NCBI RefSeq assembly: GCF_000005505.3
Contig: NC_016133.3
Location: 32,450,737 to 32,514,736, forward strand
DNA: 64,000 nt
Direction: 5' to 3'
From: Brachypodium distachyon
Lineage: Eukaryota > Streptophyta > Magnoliopsida > Poales > Poaceae
The translations under genes were made by a program, and so were the position numbers. Shown piece by piece: positions 12,831 through 23,178 of this stretch; within the stretch, counting starts at the first letter, position 1, and every line of letters starts with the position of its first letter. The notes below the pieces were generated by a model, which saw nothing but the letters and a program-made list of their open reading frames with translations, was not told the origin of the DNA and did not search any database.

Positions 12831-12939
12831 CTCCGTTTCATAATTCTTGTCCAAATCTTACGTGTATCGTGTATCTAGACACCTTTAGAAATAAATATTT
12901 TTTTTTTGACAAATTTGACACAAGAATTATGAAACGGAG
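12831..12939. mobile_element. Stowaway-type MITE upstream of the SH3-domain gene
   Basis: Ends ctccgtttcataattcttgt and the complementary acaagaattatgaaacggag form inverted repeats of about 20-25 bp around a 109-bp AT-rich element. It lies about 330 bp before the ATG at 13270, within the likely promoter. The TA target duplication is not intact. Confidence 0.8.
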
Positions 12940-13269
12940 GCTTGCCGTCGATCTCAAAACAGACAAAACATCGCAAAACATCATACCGTCCGATCTTTAC
13001 CACCGAACCAAAGAAAGGGAAGAGAACCGAAAATATAAGGGGAAAGAGAAAGGAGAGCGGAGCAGTCCTGACCGGAGCCGCAGAAGCCTCAAGCCACCAC
13101 CCTCCCCTCCTCTCTTGGCTGTGAACTCCGATTCAGATCTCCCCTCCCCTCCCACCGACCGGACCCCCTTCCATTTCCAATCCTCCCCACCTCTGTCTCT
13201 TGCGGATCTGGCCGACCTCTTCAACGTACAGGGAGCTAGCAGCTGGTGGGGCGGCGGAGGCGGTGGCCA

Positions 13270-16200
13270 ATGGACGCCATCCGGAAGCAGGCATCCAAGC
13301 TCCGTGAGCAGGTCGCCCGGCAGCAGCAGGTGAGCAGCCTACGGCACACAAGCCCCTTCAGGATTCCGTGTCCCTCCCTCCCTCCAGGCACGGGGATCCC
13401 CTCGAGCTCGAGATCTCCTGTGATGTCGCCAAGGCTCTGAAACGGCTGTGCGTTGCGTGTCGCAGGCTGTGCTGAAGCAGTTCGGGGGCGGGTACGGCGC
13501 GGACAGCGTGTTCGCGGACGAGGGTGAGGCGCAGCAGCACACCAAGCTCGAGAAGCTCTATATCTCCACGCGCGCCGCCAAGGTAAAACCGGATGGTTTC
13601 CTCCCAGTCCTTAGTTCTTCGCCCCCTCCTAGTTTTCGCTTACAAATAGATTTTTTTTGCCCCCTCATGCTCCAGCATTTCCAAAGGGATATAGTTCGCG
13701 GGGTCGAGGGCTACATCGTCACTGGCTCGAAGCAAGTCGAAATTGGTAATGTTCTCGCTGCAATGCATATCCAATTTTGAGTTTTGGAACGTGGTGGTGG
13801 CCTGTAATACGTGTGGTGGTTTCACAGGGAATAAGTTATGTGAGGATGGCAAGAAGTATGGTGTCGAGAACACCTGTACCAGTGGGAGCACGTTGTCGAG
13901 GGCGGCATTGAGTTTTGCGAAGGCACGATCCTTGATGGAGAAGGAACGCGGGAACCTGCTGAAAGCGTTTGGCACTCAGGTATTCATTCCTTTTCGGTTC
14001 CTACCCCGTAATGTATAAAAACACGGGCTTATATAGCATGCACATGTACAATTAGTTATGATGCTGATGCGTAACGGTTTATTAAGTTCTAGTTTTATTA
14101 TAGTCTACATGGCTAATTGCAATTTATTAGGAGCTGAAGGTTTGTTGTACGTCATCATTTCCACTTTTAGTTATTACTTAGCTTGGGAACAAAAACACCG
14201 CCGTCTTTACATTTCCTGTGTCATAGCATACTGGTAGGGTAGTAGTTAAGTAAATTTATGTGTTCGTACAAGCTGCCGGTGTTCTAAATGGTGTTTGCCA
14301 TTTATGAAACTGTGGTTATCACCAAATATAGAGCTCGGGTGGGACTGATAGTTCCAGAACTTTTTCCCTGATATCTTGTTAGTTATTCCTTAAAAAAAAC
14401 AGAAGTAGAAGATAGAGCATGCAAGGTATGTGATGATTTTCTCTTTTAGATTATGACTGTTGCTAACTAATGGAGTCGTAAATTACTGGAGCTGTCCCTT
14501 TGTTCCGTGTTTTCTATTGGTGATATTTATGTACTGATAGCTTTTATTTTCAGGTGGCAGAACCACTGAGGGCTATGGTGATGGGAGCTCCTTTAGAAGA
14601 TGCGCGTCACCTTGCCCAAAGATATGACAGAATGCGTCAAGAAGCCGAAGCACAGGTTATTTCACGATGAGATATTGTTTAGTTACCTTTGCCTCCACAT
14701 GGCCTAAACAACATCCATTACTAAGTTACTAAATGGCATAGCAAAATATTATTGCTTCGTAAACCAATTAAACTTCTAGAATGAAGGCAGAGGGTAGCCG
14801 TTTTTGTTTTCTTTGGCGAATGCCATATCTATTCCATCAAATCAACGATTGTCTTCCGAGGAAGATCATGTGGAACGTGGATAACTACCATATGCAACTC
14901 ATTATCTGGATATTTCATGTAATACATGTTATTTTCATGCATGTCTATTCTGTGCTAAAATCTGATAGCTATTGATCAGAAGCAGTTTAATTTTCAATTG
15001 GCTTGAAGTTCATTGGCACATAACAACCAGAGGAAGTACACTATATTCTCGACTTAGTCGATATTTTCTTATTTGATTTTCCATGTGAGGGTGATGTGCG
15101 AACCCCTGTGGAACTACATTTTTTATAAGCATCACTTCCCTGTTAATTAACTTTTCTATTGTTGCCCAGGCATTTGCTCTTACCATTAGTTTCTTCCCAC
15201 TATTTTACTATTGCATTATAAATTTGGACATCAGGCTGTTTATATTTTACCATATTCATTTTGTTATCCTTCGAAACTTAGCGAGGTATCCATGAGCTTT
15301 GCAGGCTATTGAAGTTTCAAAGCGCCAAATGAAATTAAGAGAGACATCTGGAAATGGTGATATGATTTCAAGGTTAGAAGCTGCTGAGTCAAAGCTGCAA
15401 GAGTTAAAATCAAATATGGGGACTTTAGGCAAAGAAGCTGTTGCAGCAATGACTGCTGTTGAAGCCCAACAACAAAGGCTGACATTGCAACGACTTATCG
15501 CGATGGTATATTTTAACTTTGTTTAGTTGGATTGGTTCACTTCATTCTTGTTTGCCTTAAGCTCTACTATTGCTTCAAATGACACCCGACCTGACTGAAG
15601 GTTGAATCTGAGAGAAGTTACCACCAAAGGGTCCTACAAATTCTAGATCAACTTGAAAGAGAGGTACTGATGGTTCTGTATAGCATCCTAATCACAATTA
15701 TACAAGAAAGAAGCCTGTGCATATTGAGAAATGTCTTGGTTGATTCAGCACTGTTTATGTTACAGATGGTATCGGAGCGCCAAAGAATTGAAGGAGCACC
15801 TCCTCCAGTTATTGAGAGTTCTATGCCGCCGCCACCTTCATATGAAGAAGTTAATGGTATATTCATGAGGACTCCAACAGTTGCAGAATTGGTTGAGACA
15901 GTGGAGCACTTCTTGGCTGAGGTAACCAATCATCTCTCCTCATGATACACAAGTTCAAAGCTTGCTAGTAATTTGTTTGACCTGTTGATATTTTTCTGCT
16001 GATTGCTATGTATGCCCTTTGTTTGTCAGGCCATTCAGTCCTACCGAGCTGAGAGTGAAACTGAGCTCAACCTGTCGACTGGCGACTACATAGTGGTCCG
16101 GAAGGTACGGTCTTCTCTTATCCTACCAGCAGCTTTAAACCAGTTGCTTGCCGGATTTCATTTGTTGCTGTCGCATATGCTTTTTACATCAAGACCAGAT

Positions 16201-16442
16201 GCAACAACTTTGATGCCAGCTCGAATCCCTATCGCATGCTGAATTTTCTTAGTGTCTCGATGCCATTATAGCCAACTTCCACCTGACTGTCCTAAACTTC
16301 TGTTGATAACTTATTACTTAATCAGGTGTCAAACAATGGATGGACTGAAGGGGAATGCAGGGGGAAGGCTGGTTGGTTCCCTTCCGAGTACATCGAAAAG
16401 CGGGACCGCGTACTAGCGAGCAAAGTTGCCCAGGTCTTCTAG
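13270..16442 (+). CDS. SH3P2-like SH3 domain-containing protein
   Basis: Ten GT-AG exons (13270-13329, 13466-13582, 13676-13745, 13828-13979, 14554-14655, 15305-15505, 15601-15663, 15766-15921, 16030-16104, 16326-16442) sum to 1113 bp and give 370 residues with no stop. Arabidopsis SH3P2 is about the same length. The N terminus MDAIRKQASKLREQVARQQQ and the following long helices (about residues 1-260) form the BAR-like membrane-binding region. A proline-rich linker (PPPPSYEE) follows. The C-terminal SH3 has ALYDY-equivalent SYRAESETELNLSTGD, the WTEGEC motif and GWFPSEYIE. Family members bind phosphoinositides, clathrin coats and ATG8 and act in vesicle traffic, cell plate formation and autophagosome formation. 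The start is chosen because the family begins MDAIRKQA. The 5' leader is pyrimidine-rich (13080-13250). A Stowaway MITE sits upstream. All exons look intact. Confidence 0.96.
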
Positions 16443-17556
16443 AAGTTCATTGAGACGTACACATGAGGTCCCTGGTGTTGTACAATGTGCATTCCGTTGT
16501 CCCTTTATTATCTCCCAAGATGGTGGTCAGTGAAGAACTCGTGGATTTTTCTTTTATGTTCCATTCTTTTTGTGAAAACACCTGCCGAGAGGATGGCTTG
16601 CTGGTGCGGTGCCTCATGGCCATGTGCTCATGGCTAGCTGTCTGTAGTTCTGTACTGTTCAGGTTATACGGCAGGGAACCGAACACTTGGTTCATCTCCA
16701 TTCTCCCTCAAGTATACAGTGACTTAACAAATTTATTCCCAAAGTACATATATATCTCAAGTAGAAATCCGTCAGAGTTTTGAAGTACCAAAGGCTTTTT
16801 CTAAACAATCGAAAACTGAGACCCCGTTTCTGAAGCGAGATTTTACTGGTTTCTGTGAGAATTGAACAGTCTACTGTAAAATTTGCGTGAAATTCACGCG
16901 TTTCGTATGACAACATGTACTGTCCACGTATTTGTGGTAACTTTGGCATTTTGCAGCTGTACGTTGTGCTGGTGCTGGTGGTGGGCTTCGCCTATCCTTA
17001 CTAATGTGAGTTTTTTTTCCTGAACTGCTTACCAATGTGAGTTAAGGCCGAAGTTTGTCGTGGACTCGCAACTAGAGATGGCAATTGGTATGTCCAAAGC
17101 CAAACACAAAAAGTCCAACTAAATCTAAATAAAATTGCTCTAGTCCATATCAACCAAATTCAGTAAGTTAATGCCCACGTCCATCCAAGTCAAAATACAA
17201 AAGATCAAGAAATATCCAAATCCAATTGTTTACATAGGAGGCGCACATCAACCATATGGGGATGAACAATCACAACAACGTCAACTGTCAACTGAAATAT
17301 ATTAGTGCGGTTTGGCAATCTCACCTACTCCGCAAGGCATGACTACGAGCGCTGTCTCTCATGTGCTGAAACAACATGGTATAGTCGACGACAAATCCCG
17401 CAAGCAGGGACGGTCCGTCCACCACTTCCATGGGCGCGGGACCATCCTCTCGTGATCTCGTGTCTAGCGCACCAGCTTTTGTCTAGTTTGTTTGAACTAT
17501 CCCACGGTGCATTTATATATTTGTAATTAGTTTGCTAATTACAAATCCAACGTATG
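16443..17556. other. 3' UTR of the SH3 gene followed by unassigned DNA
   Basis: The first few hundred bases after the stop codon are probably 3' UTR. From about 16760 to 17556 I see no gene or repeat that can be named. Confidence 0.4.
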
Positions 17557-17580
17557 ATAAACATGCGTGAAGATTTTGTT

Positions 17581-17929
17581 CATCTGGAAATCCAACATAT
17601 GATAACGACAGGTACATGCCACGTTATCATCTCGATTCTTTGGAACATCTGGAAAAGAAGGAATGCTTTGGTCTTTAACAACGTTATGGAAGAGCCGCAT
17701 GTTGTGGCCCAAAGATGCTCCTTCGATATCACCTTATGGTCCTTCCGCTGTTCATCCTCAGCTAAGAAATCAATTCTAACCGACTGGGGTCTCATGCTCA
17801 TGCATCTTACATCGTCCCTGTAATTTGAAATCTCCTTCTCTGCCCCTTGTAAATTCCTTTGTAAATTTTCGTTTGGTTCAATAAAGTTGTGCAGGCTGGC
17901 CTTGGCCCGCCATAGTTCGGATCAAAAAA
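17581..17929 (+). mobile_element. 5'-truncated LINE 3' end
   Basis: The frame 17554-17823 ends with a LINE C-terminal tail, including ILWNIWKRRNALVFNN and ending SSL-stop. A short 3' UTR (cctttgtaaattttcgtttg, then a pyrimidine-purine mix) runs to an A6 tract at 17924-17929. The sequence ataaacatgcgtgaag...ttttgtt at 17557-17580 recurs with one mismatch at 23155-23178, after the Mutator element. This is a 24-bp target duplication for the LINE, now split by the later insertion. Confidence 0.8.
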
Positions 17930-17933
17930 TAAA

Positions 17934-18188
17934 GAGTAAAATACACCCGCGGTTCCTATTCTTTCGCGAAAGTGTCAAGTAGGTCCCTCATCTTTGAAAA
18001 TGCACGTTTGGGTTCCTTATGTTTGTTAAGTGGTTCATTTCAGGTCCCTCGCGTGTATGCACAGGTTCGGCCGCGTGACGTGGATGCCACCTATCCTTTG
18101 GGCCCACACGACTGACGTGCGTGCAATCTTACAGAAACCCCCCCAACCTTTTCTCCTCTCATTTTCGCTCTCTCCTTCTCCTTCTCCC
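17934..18188 (+). repeat. MULE left terminal inverted repeat
   Basis: Matches the reverse complement of 22888-23150 with scattered mismatches. The best-conserved core includes caggttcggccgcgtgacgt and cctatcctttgggcccacac. It ends in a CT-rich stretch (cttctcc repeated) that probably serves as the transposase promoter and 5' leader. Confidence 0.95.
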
Positions 18189-18647
18189 TCCCAAACCGGC
18201 GTTCGACGAGGCGACTAGGCGGCGGAGGGGGCTGGCGGCGCCGGCGCGATTGCTTGGCGCCAGAGTTCGCCGCCGGCGAGATGGAACCAGCCTGCTGGCT
18301 GCCAGGGGCGCCACAACCGCAGTACGGTACGAAATCCGGCTATTCTCAACCCTAATCTCTCCGATTCCAAACCCTAACCTCGTCGGTCCTTTTGATTTGG
18401 TCGGTTCTCCTGTAGTGGGTGATGAGTAGAACAAATTTGTAACATAAATTTTGTCCTTTTCATTGGTAGGAATAAGTGACATGCTTTTCTCTGTGGAAAT
18501 CCATCATGGGGGGTTCTTTTGCGGATTTGGCATGAATAAGAGCTATGTAGATGGATAAATTGACTACTTTGATGGATGTGTGGTGGATACATGGTCGCCT
18601 TTGTGGCTTAAGGATTTCATAGAACAGCTAGGATATGATCACTCCAA

Positions 18648-21600
18648 GTGCAAAGTGTATTGGTTGCTATTGGGAAGAATCTTGATGATGGGTTGCGCAT
18701 CATTGACCGTGACATAGACACTTTAGGCATGTCATCTGTGGTTCCCAAGTTTCAGTCCTTCTCACTGTATGTGGACCATAAAGATGATTTGTATAGCAAC
18801 ATTGTCCTGGATGATGTTTGCATAGTTGGGTCACCAACTTTGCCTGCTGTTATAAGCCCAATGAAGCCTGGCATGAACATTCCAGAAAGGAGCAGCCCAA
18901 GAGCGAAGAGAAATATGTTTGCAACAGATGTTGAAGAAGATAGCAGTGGCAATAGTTCTGATGACAGTGGATCCGAATGGTTTGACTCTGACAATGAGTT
19001 ACAGAAAGATGATGATGATCTTTTTGAAGATTGTGTAGATCACGACCTGTATGAGAAGAGTGCACAAAGAAAGAAGAAAGCAGCAGACTCTGAAAGTGAA
19101 TATGATTCAGAAGAGATGGACTTGCCATTCAAAGAAGAAGATGAATCAGAGAATGAAGAAGTCACAGTAGTTGATGCAGCAGGAAAGAAATAGAAGAAGA
19201 AGAAAAAGAAAGTAGAGCTTACAACATTCAAGGCTGAGAATATGAAAAAGGTGAGTTTCCAACTAGGCATGGTGTTCCCCACAGTTGTGCATCTTAGGAA
19301 GGCAATATAAGAATACATCATACAAAATAGAGTGCCTATCAAGTTTGCAAAGAATGACAAGAGGATAATGGCTCATTGTGATGAAGACTGCTCCTGGTTT
19401 CTATTTGCCTCACCTGACAGTAGGACAGACAGTTGGGTTGTGAAGTCCTATGTTGGGAAGCACACATGTTCTAGGGAATGGGAACTGACACAGTTTATAG
19501 CAAAGTACCTAGCAGCCAAGTACTTGGAAAAATTCAGGGCAGATGATAAGATGTCACTAAGGAATTTTGCTAGAATAGTCCAAGCAGACTACAACATGAC
19601 CCCATCTAGGAGCAAGCTTGCAAGAGCAAGAAGGCTAGCAATGAAGCAGATCTATGGAGATGAGCTGAAGCAATACAACTTATTGTGGGACTATTCAGCA
19701 GAGATTAGGAGATCAAACCCTGGATCAAGGATGTTTCTGAATCTCTCTGATGGCAAGTTCAGCAGTATGTACATATCACTGGATGCATGCAAAAGAGGAT
19801 TCCTTCTAGGTTGTAGGCCCTTCATCTGCATTGATGGGTGCCATCTGAAAACAAAATTTGGTGGGCAATTGTTAACAGCAGTGGGAGTGGACCCAAATGA
19901 TTGCATTTTCCCCATAGCAATGGCTCTAGTTGAGGTGGAAGATACTCCTACATGGAAATGGTTCCTGCAGACATTGAAAGAAGATCTTGGCATTGAGAAT
20001 ACATCCCAATGGACTCTCATGAGTGATAGGCAGAAGGGATTGATAAATGCTGTGAATGCACTGTTTCCTGACAGTAATCATAGGTTCTGTGTGAGGCATC
20101 TTCATCAAAACTTTGCTAAGAAGTGGAAAGGTGATCTGTATAAGAACAAGGTGTGGGCTATTGCTAGGTACTACACCATAGATGACTGGACCAAAAACAT
20201 GGATGAGATGAAGCAACTGGATGAAGAAGCATATGAATACTTGGAAAAAGTTGAACCTAGTGCTTGGTGCAGAGCTTTCTTCAGTGAGTTCCCCAAGTGT
20301 GACATGCTATTGAATAACAACTGTGAAGTGTTTAACAAGTAAGTGTGTAATTCTATACAAGTTTATGTCTTTCCTTAGTCTTCTGTACATAAGATCTACA
20401 ACATGTCACATGTTCATTTCATGCATATGTAGGTATATTCTTGATGCTAGAGAATTGCCCATTCTTAGCATGGTAGATAAGATCAAGAACCAGCTGATGA
20501 CAAGGTTTTATGCCAAGAACAAAGAGTGTAAAGAGTGGTCTGGTACAATTTGTCCTAAGATAAGGAAGAAATTAGACAAGCAAGCAGATATGGCAAACAA
20601 TTGTTTCTGTCTACCTGCTAGTAAAGGAGTCTTTCAGGTGACTGGACTGATAGGGCAGTATACAGTTGATATTCTGAAAGAGGAATGCTCTTGCAGAAGA
20701 TGGCAGCTCATAGGGGTGCCATGTAGGCATGCAATCAGTTGTCTTAGGCCTGAAAGGATCAAGCTTGAAGATAAGGTGTCAAAATGCTTCTCCATTGCTG
20801 CATTCAAGCAGGCATATGGTGAGGTCATAATGCCCTGCAGAGATCAAGCTGAGTGGCAGAAAATGAATGGGATAGAGGTGAAGCCACCAAAATAGGACAA
20901 AGTAGTTGGTAGACCAAAACTTAAAAGGAAGAAAAACCCTGTTGAGGAGGAGCAACGCACAAAGATGAGCAGGTATAGACTCATTGGGCATTGCAGTGCA
21001 CGTAACCAAGCTGGACATAACAAGAGGAGATGCCCTGGTTTAGGCAGAGGTGATCAAGCTGCTGCTGCTGCCCAAGATCAAACAGTTGCTGAGGCTGAAG
21101 CTGAAGCTGCCCAAGCTGCTGCTGCTGCCCAAGATCAACCAGCTGCTGAGGCTGAAGCTGAAGCTGCCCAAGCTGCTGCTGTTGCCCAGGCTGATGTTGT
21201 TCCTGCAAAGAAGTTTCCTGTCAAAAGGAGGACAAGGTTTGCAACTAGTACAACTGAAGCACCTCATGCAGATGCTCATAAGAAGAAACGTGTAGCTACC
21301 AAGAGAAGAATGACTTCTGCAAGTCCAACTGTGGCTGAGTCTGGTACAATAGATTTTCATGGACTCTTACCTCAGAATTTATCAGTGCTTCAAATTCTAT
21401 CACATGTACACAGTTCATTCAAATTGAATCATTTCCAATTGAGTACTCTTTCCAATTTGGTTGTGACATGACTACTATTTCACATGCTTTCCAGGGTGCA
21501 TCAACTCAGCATTCCCAAGCACCAGCTCCTCTACCTGAAAGTACATTCATTGCTGACTGTAGAGATGCAATGCCTGTGCCAAGAGCCACCACAGCTATAC

Positions 21601-21665
21601 TTGGTCTAGCAGGACAAGGGAGAAAAACACAAAAAACAAAGGAGAACAAGAAACCAGCTGCTTAG
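18648..21665 (+). pseudogene. MURA-like MULE transposase, broken
   Basis: The frame opens at 18648 and reads through an acidic N-terminal region (about residues 80-180, many D/E/S). It then enters a MuDR-type DNA-binding domain, the MULE transposase core and a SWIM zinc finger. Core motifs: FICIDGCHLK (first catalytic Asp), SDRQKGLINAV (second Asp) and FCVRHLHQNF (conserved C2H). The SWIM finger is CSCRRWQ...GVPCRHAI in exon 2. The intron is 20339-20432 (GT-AG, phase 2). Stops in the same frame lie at 19191-19193 (TAG), 19308-19310 (TAA) and 20893-20895 (TAG). A CCHC zinc knuckle near 20985-21035 (CSARNQAGHNKRRC) has Arg (CGT) where the second Cys is expected. The 3' end, beyond 21430, probably includes another intron ending at about 21495. 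Domain assignment is firm; the last exon is uncertain. Confidence 0.9.
21057..21192 (+). repeat. 57-bp in-frame tandem repeat in the MULE transposase tail
   Basis: Two units of 19 codons encode Ala-rich, Gln- and Glu-containing repeats (AAAAAQDQ...AEAEAEAAQ), followed by a partial third. Unit length is a multiple of three, so the frame is kept. Codon repetition (gct gct, gaa gct) suggests slippage. Confidence 0.85.
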
Positions 21666-22264
21666 AAGGGAAGTGAAGACATGAGGGAAATACATTTTGG
21701 ATAGATAGTAAGGAGTGATATGTGCACATTTTGGACAGACAGAGGGAAGTACATTTTGGATAGACAATAGTTAGTTTCCACTTGGTTTGGGATGTAGGGG
21801 ACATCCACACCACAGAACTGTAATGATTATGGTATGTTATTTTGGTTCTAGTACTTATGCTCAGTGAACTGTAATGCATGGATGATGATTCTGGATGATG
21901 TTGCACTTCTAAGTTCTGAAATTAGGTTTTGCGGAGTACTCTTTTCTGTGTGCATGAATGAACGATTTCTGTGATGTTTATAGTTGTTGTCAAAGTTTCC
22001 TGATATTTCAAACAAAATGCTGTCAAAATTTCTTGAAAAGTGACAAAAAACAAATAAAATGCTGCCAAAATTTCCTGCAACTTGACAAAAAACAAATAAA
22101 CAAACAAAATGCTGTTTAACACCACAAGTATTGAGCCAGCCTCAAACTTCAATAAGCCAAGAGTACTCTTAAGCCAACAACAAATATTCTTCTTGTTTTG
22201 AATTCAACTCATACATCAACAGGTCACTTTTATTTCTGAGCAACCAAATACACCATCAGTGCAA

Positions 22265-22800
22265 CTAACACCACAATACACATAAGGTCATCTTGCATAA
22301 ACCAATCAAATCTTCTATCTTTTCCAGGATCTGCTGCATCTCATCCTTCTTCTCCACCTTCTCAACCTTCTTCTCCACATTCTTCATAGCCTTCTGCTCC
22401 ACCTTGTGCTCTTGTTCTTCAATCTCTCCAGCTGAATCAATGCAAGGAATTACCACACCAATGCTTGATAAATAATCAACATAGCTGTCTTCTCCATCTT
22501 CCCAGTGGAAGAAGTTGCAACCCCCTTTTCCATTCTGTCCAAATCATAAGCTCCAATCAATCAACCGTGCAAACACAAACCAAAAGATTCAGATAATTGC
22601 ACCAAAGCAATGCTTACCCTGTGATTAGGACACTTGTAAAACACCCTATCAGGATTCTGCTCTGGTTTGGAGACCAGACACACGGCGCTCCGGACCCGGC
22701 AGCAGGGGCATCTCACCAACGGCAGCAGGGGGATCTCCAGTGCAGCGGCTGCTGCTGGTGGCGGCGCCACTGCTCCTGCCTTCCTTCCTCTCTTCATCAC
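22265..22800 (-). CDS. GRF-type zinc-finger protein with coiled-coil tail, inside the MULE
   Basis: Two exons, 22800-22618 and 22534-22265, are joined by an 83-bp GT-AG intron (gtaagc...gacag). They encode 150 residues with no stop (61 + 89 plus stop codon). Exon 1 has a basic N terminus (MMKRGRK), a Pro/Ala stretch, then CPCCRVRSAVCLVSKPEQNP and RVFYKCPNH. Exon 2 starts NGKGGCNFFHWEDGEDSYVD. Together these give the zf-GRF pattern (CxC, then GR/DRxFYxC, then C.FFxW). The C-terminal half is a Lys/Glu-rich heptad region (about residues 95-135: KVEQKAMKNVEKKVEKVEKK). zf-GRF domains bind single-stranded nucleic acid in other proteins. The gene runs inward from the right TIR, opposite to the transposase. 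It could be an accessory element gene or a captured host fragment. Confidence 0.8.
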
Positions 22801-22887
22801 CGGCAGCAGGGGGATATCCAGTGAACTCCCGGCAGCAGGCGGCTAGGGTTGCCGGCGCTTCGCACAGGCACAGGCAGAGGAGAACGG

Positions 22888-23150
22888 GGGAGAAGGAGAA
22901 GGAGAGAGCGAAAATGAGAGGAGAAAAGGTTGGGAGGGTTTTCTGTAAGATTGCATGCCACGTCGTCGCCTGACGTGTGGGCCCAAAGGATAGGTGGCAT
23001 CCACGTCACGCGGCCGAACCTGTGCATACACGCGAAGGACCTGTGATGAACCACTTAACAAACATAAGGGACCCAAACGTGCATCTTCAAAGATAAGGGA
23101 CCTACTTGACACTTTCGTGAAAGAATAGAGACCGCGGATGTATTTTACTC
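22888..23150 (-). repeat. MULE right terminal inverted repeat
   Basis: Inverted counterpart of 17934-18188, about 8 bp longer because of small indels after gtgggcccacacg. On the minus strand it would supply the promoter and leader of the GRF zinc-finger gene. Confidence 0.95.
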
Positions 23151-23178
23151 AAAAATAAACATGTGTGAAGATTTTGTT

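Larger units (their letters stand above)
17934..23150 (+). mobile_element. Mutator-like element (MULE), 5217 bp
   Basis: Long terminal inverted repeats run 17934-18188 and 22888-23150 and begin gagtaaaatacaYccgcggt. They are flanked by a perfect 9-bp duplication, aaaaataaa, at 17925-17933 and 23151-23159, which is diagnostic of Mutator transposition. The element holds a MURA-like transposase gene on the plus strand with several stops, and a GRF zinc-finger gene on the minus strand near the right end. The intact ends and exact TSD suggest a young insertion. The broken transposase means it would need an enzyme from elsewhere. It sits at the poly(A)/TSD junction of a LINE. Confidence 0.97.

Noticed and set aside
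12869..13333. 154-codon ORF overlapping the SH3 gene start
   Set aside because: It runs through a Stowaway MITE and the pyrimidine-rich leader, and its composition is low-complexity.
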